DNA of 64,000 nt. It comes from Pseudolabrys sp. (GTDB lineage: Bacteria; Pseudomonadota; Alphaproteobacteria; Rhizobiales; Xanthobacteraceae). The position numbers and the translations under genes are program-made. Positions within the stretch are counted from its first letter, which is position 1. Each line of letters begins with the position of its first letter. Of this stretch, positions 60,201 to 64,000 are shown piece after piece. The stretch covers positions 248,001-312,000 of the forward strand of contig JARYIJ010000002.1 of NCBI GenBank assembly GCA_029980465.1, given 5' to 3'. The notes below the pieces were generated by a model, which saw nothing but the letters and a program-made list of their open reading frames with translations, was not told where the DNA came from and did not search any database.

Positions 60201-60217
60201 ATAAACATTAGGTTTAT
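60201..60217. promoter_or_regulatory. ATAAAC-N5-GTTTAT dyad upstream of ldtR
   Basis: A perfect 6-bp inverted repeat in an AT-rich patch, 103 bases before ldtR and about 140 before the divergent glycine-zipper gene. It is a plausible operator for a MarR-type dimer acting on its own promoter. This is inference. Confidence 0.45.
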
Positions 60218-60355
60218 TTGCTACGGTGAATCTTTGCTTGCGCGGAACAATCAGACCACTGGCGTTAAGCGCCGTTAGGCTCAACGAAACGTAACCGCGC
60301 CGAACTTTGAGCAATCGAAGGCGTTTCCTCCACAAACAACTTTGGAGGACGACCC

Positions 60356-60610
60356 ATGCGCGCTCTGACAGCGATTGCGACTGCAACAGCCCTCGCCTTT
60401 TCTACAGCAACAGCCTGCGCGGCATCGAGCACCGAGCGAACCGTGACCGGCGCCGCGATCGGCGGAACCGCGGGCGCCGTGGTCGCGGGCCCGGTCGGGG
60501 CCGTGGTTGGCGGCACGGCCGGCGCCGTCATCGGCGGGCCACGCATCTCGCATCGTTACAAGACGTGTTGGCACGACAGCCACGGCACGCGCCACTGCCG
60601 CTGGCACTGA
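60356..60610 (+). CDS. Small exported glycine-zipper protein
   Basis: 84 residues with GGAGGAC before the ATG. A signal peptide (MRALTAIATATALAFSTATA, cleavage near CAA) is followed by a glycine-zipper hairpin (GAAIGGTAGAVVAGPVGAVV and repeat) and a short His/Cys-rich tail (RYKTCWHDSHGTRHCRWH). Such proteins sit in the envelope, often under stress control. Divergent from ldtR. Confidence 0.85.
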   Translation: MRALTAIATATALAFSTATACAASSTERTVTGAAIGGTAGAVVAGPVGAVVGGTAGAVIGGPRISHRYKTCWHDSHGTRHCRWH

Positions 60611-60634
60611 CGCGCCGCGCAAGCGCTCATCGAC

Positions 60635-61525
60635 TCAGTGTTGCGCGCGAATGAACTGGATGACGCCGGAGAAGTCGCGCCCCGCCTCGCCGCTGTCCGC
60701 ATAGTCGGAATAGATCTTCGCCGCGGTCGCGCCCAACGTCGTCTGGGCGCCGCTCGCCCTGGCGGCGTCCTGGGACAGCTTGAGGTCTTTCAGCATCATC
60801 GCGGCGGTGAAGCCGGGTTGATAATCGTGATTGGCCGGCGACGCCGGCACCGGACCGGGCACAGGGCAATACGTCGTCATCGACCAGCACTGTCCCGACG
60901 ACCTGGACGAAATGTCGAACAGCTTCTGATGATCGAGACCGAGTTTTTCGGCGAGCACAAACGCCTCGGATACGGCGATCATCGAAATGCCAAGGATCAT
61001 GTTGTTGCAGATTTTTGCGGCTTGGCCGTTGCCGGCGCCGCCGGCATGAACGATCGTCTTGCCCATCTTTTCGAGGATCGGCTGCGCCCGCGTGAAGGCT
61101 TGCACGCTGCCGCCGCACATGAAGGTCAGCGTCGCGTTGGTCGCGCCGCCGGTGCCACCCGACACCGGCGCATCGATCATCAGCAGGCCTTTCTTCTCAG
61201 CGGCCTGCGCGACGGCGCGCGCGGTGTCGACATCGATGGTCGATGAATCGATCAGCAACGTACCCGGATTGGCGCTTTCAATAATGCCGTTCGGGCCGAG
61301 ATAGATGTCCCTCACCTGCTTGCCGGCCGGCAGCATCGTGATGACGACATCGGCGCGCGCCGCGGCGACGGCAGGCATGTCGACCGGCGCGCCGCCGGCG
61401 GCTTTGAATTTTTCGACCGCAGCAGGATTGAGATCGGCGCCTTCGACCTGATGGCCCGCCTTGATGAGATTGACCGCCATCGGCAAACCCATGTTGCCGA
61501 GGCCGATGAAACCGATGCGCGCCAT
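60635..61525 (-). CDS. mmsB: 3-hydroxyisobutyrate dehydrogenase
   Basis: 296 residues from ATG 61525 (MARIGFIGLGNMGLPMAVNL). It has the NAD fold GFIGLGNMG, the substrate loop DAPVSGGTGGA and the catalytic lysine in GNGQAAKICNNM. It oxidises 3-hydroxyisobutyrate to methylmalonate semialdehyde in valine breakdown. The HIBCH and acyl-CoA dehydrogenase genes nearby supply the two preceding steps. Confidence 0.96.
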   Translation of the reverse strand: MARIGFIGLGNMGLPMAVNLIKAGHQVEGADLNPAAVEKFKAAGGAPVDMPAVAAARADVVITMLPAGKQVRDIYLGPNGIIESANPGTLLIDSSTIDVDTARAVAQAAEKKGLLMIDAPVSGGTGGATNATLTFMCGGSVQAFTRAQPILEKMGKTIVHAGGAGNGQAAKICNNMILGISMIAVSEAFVLAEKLGLDHQKLFDISSRSSGQCWSMTTYCPVPGPVPASPANHDYQPGFTAAMMLKDLKLSQDAARASGAQTTLGATAAKIYSDYADSGEAGRDFSGVIQFIRAQH

Positions 61526-61542
61526 GTTGATCCTCCCCAAAC

Positions 61543-61986
61543 CTAGGCCGGTTGTTCTTGTGCCGATTTCAGCGCGAGCCACAGATAAAGACCCAGCGCC
61601 GTGAATTCGACGAGATCGACGAAAAAACCGCCGCGAAACACGGTTGGAAAGAAGACATCGAGTGCGATCATCGATACGACCGAAGTCAGCCAGATAACGG
61701 CGCCCCAGGCCGCGGCAAGCCAAAGTCCGACGGCGGCGACGAGATCGATCACCGCGAAGAATATCGTAGCCGTCTGCCACGCAACCGAATGCAGTTCGAA
61801 CCCGTCTCCGGGCGCGACCATGATGCCGCACACGCGGCTCCAGTGATAAAGTCCCTTGATCATGGACAGCACCGCCATGACCCGCAGGAAATAAACGAGG
61901 CGCTGCGTCCACGGCACCACCGGGCGGGTGGAATCCTCGGAATAAACCGGATCGAGACTGTGTGTTTCGTCCATCCGGTCGGTCAT
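61543..61986 (-). CDS. Four-helix membrane protein (DUF6163-like)
   Basis: 147 residues with about four hydrophobic helices: LVYFLRVMAVLSMIKGLYHW, IFFAVIDLVAAVGLWLA, WGAVIWLTSVVSMIALDVFF and LVEFTALGLYLWLALK. I assign DUF6163 from the opening WTQRLVYFLRVMAVL by memory, with limited certainty. Function unknown. It lies inside the valine-degradation genes, overlapping the HIBCH stop by four bases and ending 17 bases before mmsB, so it is co-transcribed with them. Confidence 0.8.
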   Translation of the reverse strand: MTDRMDETHSLDPVYSEDSTRPVVPWTQRLVYFLRVMAVLSMIKGLYHWSRVCGIMVAPGDGFELHSVAWQTATIFFAVIDLVAAVGLWLAAAWGAVIWLTSVVSMIALDVFFPTVFRGGFFVDLVEFTALGLYLWLALKSAQEQPA

Positions 61987-63035
61987 GGCATCACCAGCGC
62001 ATCGCCATCAAGATCGGCAAAGTGACGCTCGACTTCGGCATCCGTGACGCCGTCGAGCGTCGCGGGCCGCCACTTCGGCGCATTGTCCTTGTCGACGATC
62101 ACGGCGCGCACTCCCTCATAGAAGTCATGCCCGTGGATCACCCGCGAGACAATGCGGAACTCGGCCTGCATGCACGCATCGAAATCCCAGGCCCGCCCGC
62201 GCCGCACCTGCGCCAGCGCCAGTTTCAGGCTCAACGGCGATTTGGTCCGGATCATGGCGGCGGTCGACTGCGCCCATTCGCGATTTTCGCCGTTTTCGCG
62301 ATCGAGCACGACCAGGATATCCTCCACGCTGTCATGCGCGAACAAGCGGTCGATCGCGGCACGACGCGACAGGATCGGTCCCTGCCCGGCCGGTTCGGAA
62401 AATGCCGAGATTACGGCGTCGACCGCGACGGTGCCTGATAATCCCTCGAGCAGCGCCGGGAAACGATCCGACGGCACGCGGTGTGTGGCGAGGCCCGCCG
62501 CGCAGGCGTCGGCGGCATTGAAGCGGTCCCCGGTCAGCGCGCAATACGCGCCGGTTTCACCCGGCATGCGCGGCAGAAACCATGTCGCCCCGACATCGGG
62601 AAAAAAGCCGATGCCGACCTCCGGCATCGCGAACTGGTAGCGGTCGCCGGCCACGCGATGCGAGCCGTGCACCGAAATGCCGACTCCGCCGCCCATTACG
62701 ATGCCGTCGATCAGCGCGACATAGGGCTTGCGATAGGTCTTGATGTAGGCATTGAGCGGATATTCGTCGCGCCAGAACTGGAGCGCCTCGTCATAGCGTC
62801 CGGTCTGGCCGAGATCGGTCAGCGCGCGAATATCGCCGCCCGCGGAGAAGGCCCGGCCCGGTGCTGCGACAACGACAACGCGCGTCACGGCATCATCGTC
62901 AGCCCAGGCTTCGAGCTGCGCGCGGAGCGCTCGGACCATCTGATGCGAAACGGCATTGAGAGCGCGCTGGCGATTGAGCGTCACCACGCCGGCCGCACCG
63001 CGCCGCTCGAACAGGATGTCGCCCGTTGCCTCCAT
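61983..63035 (-). CDS. 3-hydroxyisobutyryl-CoA hydrolase
   Basis: 350 residues of the crotonase fold with HIBCH traits: FSAGGDIRAL, DGIVMGGGVGISVHGSHRVA, FAMPEVGIGFFPDVGATWFL with the catalytic Glu and Asp, and a C-terminal part (QAEFRIVSRVIHGHDFYEGVRAVIVDKDNAPKW, split by a family loop). It releases 3-hydroxyisobutyrate from its CoA ester. Valine pathway: between acyl-CoA dehydrogenase and mmsB. Confidence 0.94.
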   Translation of the reverse strand: MEATGDILFERRGAAGVVTLNRQRALNAVSHQMVRALRAQLEAWADDDAVTRVVVVAAPGRAFSAGGDIRALTDLGQTGRYDEALQFWRDEYPLNAYIKTYRKPYVALIDGIVMGGGVGISVHGSHRVAGDRYQFAMPEVGIGFFPDVGATWFLPRMPGETGAYCALTGDRFNAADACAAGLATHRVPSDRFPALLEGLSGTVAVDAVISAFSEPAGQGPILSRRAAIDRLFAHDSVEDILVVLDRENGENREWAQSTAAMIRTKSPLSLKLALAQVRRGRAWDFDACMQAEFRIVSRVIHGHDFYEGVRAVIVDKDNAPKWRPATLDGVTDAEVERHFADLDGDALVMP

Positions 63036-63042
63036 CGGTCTG

Positions 63043-64000
63043 TCAATTGCTCAGCAACTGGCGGCCGATGATGAGCCGCATGACTTCGTTGGTGCCTTCC
63101 AGAATCTGGTGCACACGCACATCGCGCAGGACGCGCTCGATCGGATGGTCGCGCAGGTAACCGTAGCCGCCGTGCAGTTGCAGGCAGCCATTGACGACCT
63201 CGAATCCGACGTCGGTGGCGAGACGCTTGGCCTGCGCCGCGAGCCTGGTCGCGTCACCCTCTCCTGCGCCGACGGCGACAGCGGCGCGATGCAGCATCAG
63301 CCGCGCCGCATCGAGTTCGGTGACGTAATCGGCAACGCGAAACTGCAGAGCCTGGAAATCGGCGAGCCGGGAGCCGAATTGCTTGCGCTCCTTCATGTAT
63401 CCGATGGTGCGGTCGAGACAGAACTGCGCGCCGCCGATCGAACAGGCGCCGATGTTGAGACGGCCGCCATCGAGGCCGGCCATCGCGATCTTGAAGCCCT
63501 GCCCTTCCGAGCCGACGAGGTTCGCAACCGGCACGCGACAATTCTCGAAATTGACCATCGCGGTCGGCTGCGATTTCCAGCCGAGCTTCTTCTCCTGCGC
63601 GCCGAACGAGAGGCCGGGCGTGCCCTTCTCGACCACGATACAGGAAATGCCGCGCGGGCTTGCGTCGCCCGTGCGCGCCATGACGACGTATACGTCCGAC
63701 ACGCCGCCACCCGAAATGAAAGCCTTGCTGCCATCGAGCACGTAATGGTCGCCGTCGCGGCGCGCACGCGTCTTCAACGCGGCCGCGTCCGAGCCGGACC
63801 CCGGCTCGGTCAGGCAATAGCTGGAGAAGGTCTCCATCGCACACAGCTTCGGCAGGAATCGGCGGCGCAGCTCATCGGTGCCAAACCTGTCGATCATCCA
63901 TGCCGCCATGTTGTGAATGGAGATATAGGCGGCGGTCGAAGTGCAGCCTTGCGCCAGCTCTTCGAAGATCAGCGCCGCGTCGAGACGGTCGAGCGCCGAG
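63043..64000 (-). CDS. Acyl-CoA dehydrogenase (probably isobutyryl-CoA), cut by the right edge
   Basis: The last 319 codons are inside the window and the frame stays open to position 64000. Motifs are [19 protein letters not shown]-type [57 protein letters not shown] and the catalytic Glu in [13 protein letters not shown] enzyme that feeds electrons to ETF. Position before HIBCH and mmsB makes isobutyryl-CoA the likely substrate; sequence alone allows other short-chain acyl-CoAs. Confidence 0.93.
   Translation of the reverse strand, partial: SALDRLDAALIFEELAQGCTSTAAYISIHNMAAWMIDRFGTDELRRRFLPKLCAMETFSSYCLTEPGSGSDAAALKTRARRDGDHYVLDGSKAFISGGGVSDVYVVMARTGDASPRGISCIVVEKGTPGLSFGAQEKKLGWKSQPTAMVNFENCRVPVANLVGSEGQGFKIAMAGLDGGRLNIGACSIGGAQFCLDRTIGYMKERKQFGSRLADFQALQFRVADYVTELDAARLMLHRAAVAVGAGEGDATRLAAQAKRLATDVGFEVVNGCLQLHGGYGYLRDHPIERVLRDVRVHQILEGTNEVMRLIIGRQLLSN

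Overview
This 64-kb window looks like chromosomal DNA of a GC-rich alphaproteobacterium of the order Hyphomicrobiales (Rhizobiales). I would guess a Xanthobacteraceae/Nitrobacteraceae-like organism. The evidence is gene order: tig-clpP-clpX-lon-hupB, glnB-glnA, rplM-rpsI, the bamE / cytochrome bc1 chaperone / DUF177-plsX-fabH-ihfA-merR group, glyA-nrdR-ribD-ribE-ribH-nusB-thiL, and an LdtR-type MarR regulator next to an L,D-transpeptidase. Most of the sequence is ordinary core genome. Many of the longest open frames on the opposite strand of lon, tig, hppA, ribD and the L,D-transpeptidase gene are only high-GC shadows.

Layout. 1-2.7 kb: edge-truncated HAD dehalogenase, tRNA-Asp, an HU paralogue, a cupin, tRNA-Val, hupB. 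2.7-9.3 kb: protein quality control (lon, clpX, clpP, tig) and tRNA-Leu. 9.4-13 kb: NAD(P)H-hydrate repair and nitrogen control (glnB-glnA behind a good sigma-54 promoter). 13-20.6 kb: a diguanylate cyclase, rplM-rpsI, small metabolic proteins and metY. 20.6-23 kb: a MITE-like repeat, a crotonase and ctaA. 23-41.4 kb: an exopolysaccharide region. 41.4-46.3 kb: merR, ihfA, fabH, plsX, DUF177, bc1 chaperone, bamE. 46.3-47.4 kb: an intact-ended IS630-family element. 47.4-57 kb: H+-pyrophosphatase, MFS transporter, FMN hydroxyacid oxidase, the riboflavin/NusB/ThiL operon and glyA. 58-60.6 kb: L,D-transpeptidase, ldtR, a glycine-zipper protein. 60.6-64 kb: valine-degradation genes (HIBADH, HIBCH, acyl-CoA dehydrogenase cut by the right edge).

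The most interesting part is 23-41.4 kb. It holds a complete Wzx/Wzy-type export pathway: phosphoglycosyl transferase, flippase, polymerase/ligase, Wzz-like co-polymerase with a kinase-like domain lacking its P-loop lysine, and a Wza-like outer-membrane lipoprotein. Around these sit a NodB-type polysaccharide deacetylase, three separate CelD/FemAB-like GNAT acyltransferases, a GT4 glycosyltransferase and an unassigned FAD oxidoreductase. Deacetylase plus GNAT plus Wzx/Wzy is the parts list of a holdfast or unipolar adhesin. The three acyltransferases, the FAD enzyme and the long Tyr-rich linker in the Wza protein are what make this locus unusual. It is interrupted after a tRNA-Pro gene by an AT-richer segment with an orphan MASE4 histidine kinase and a Gly/Tyr-rich secreted protein.

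Other points: the IS630 copy inserted exactly into the bamE stop codon without changing the protein; its transposase is split at a run of eight A. A crotonase near 16.5 kb lacks both catalytic glutamates. Several clean dyads lie in promoter regions (lon, clpX, rplM, ldtR).
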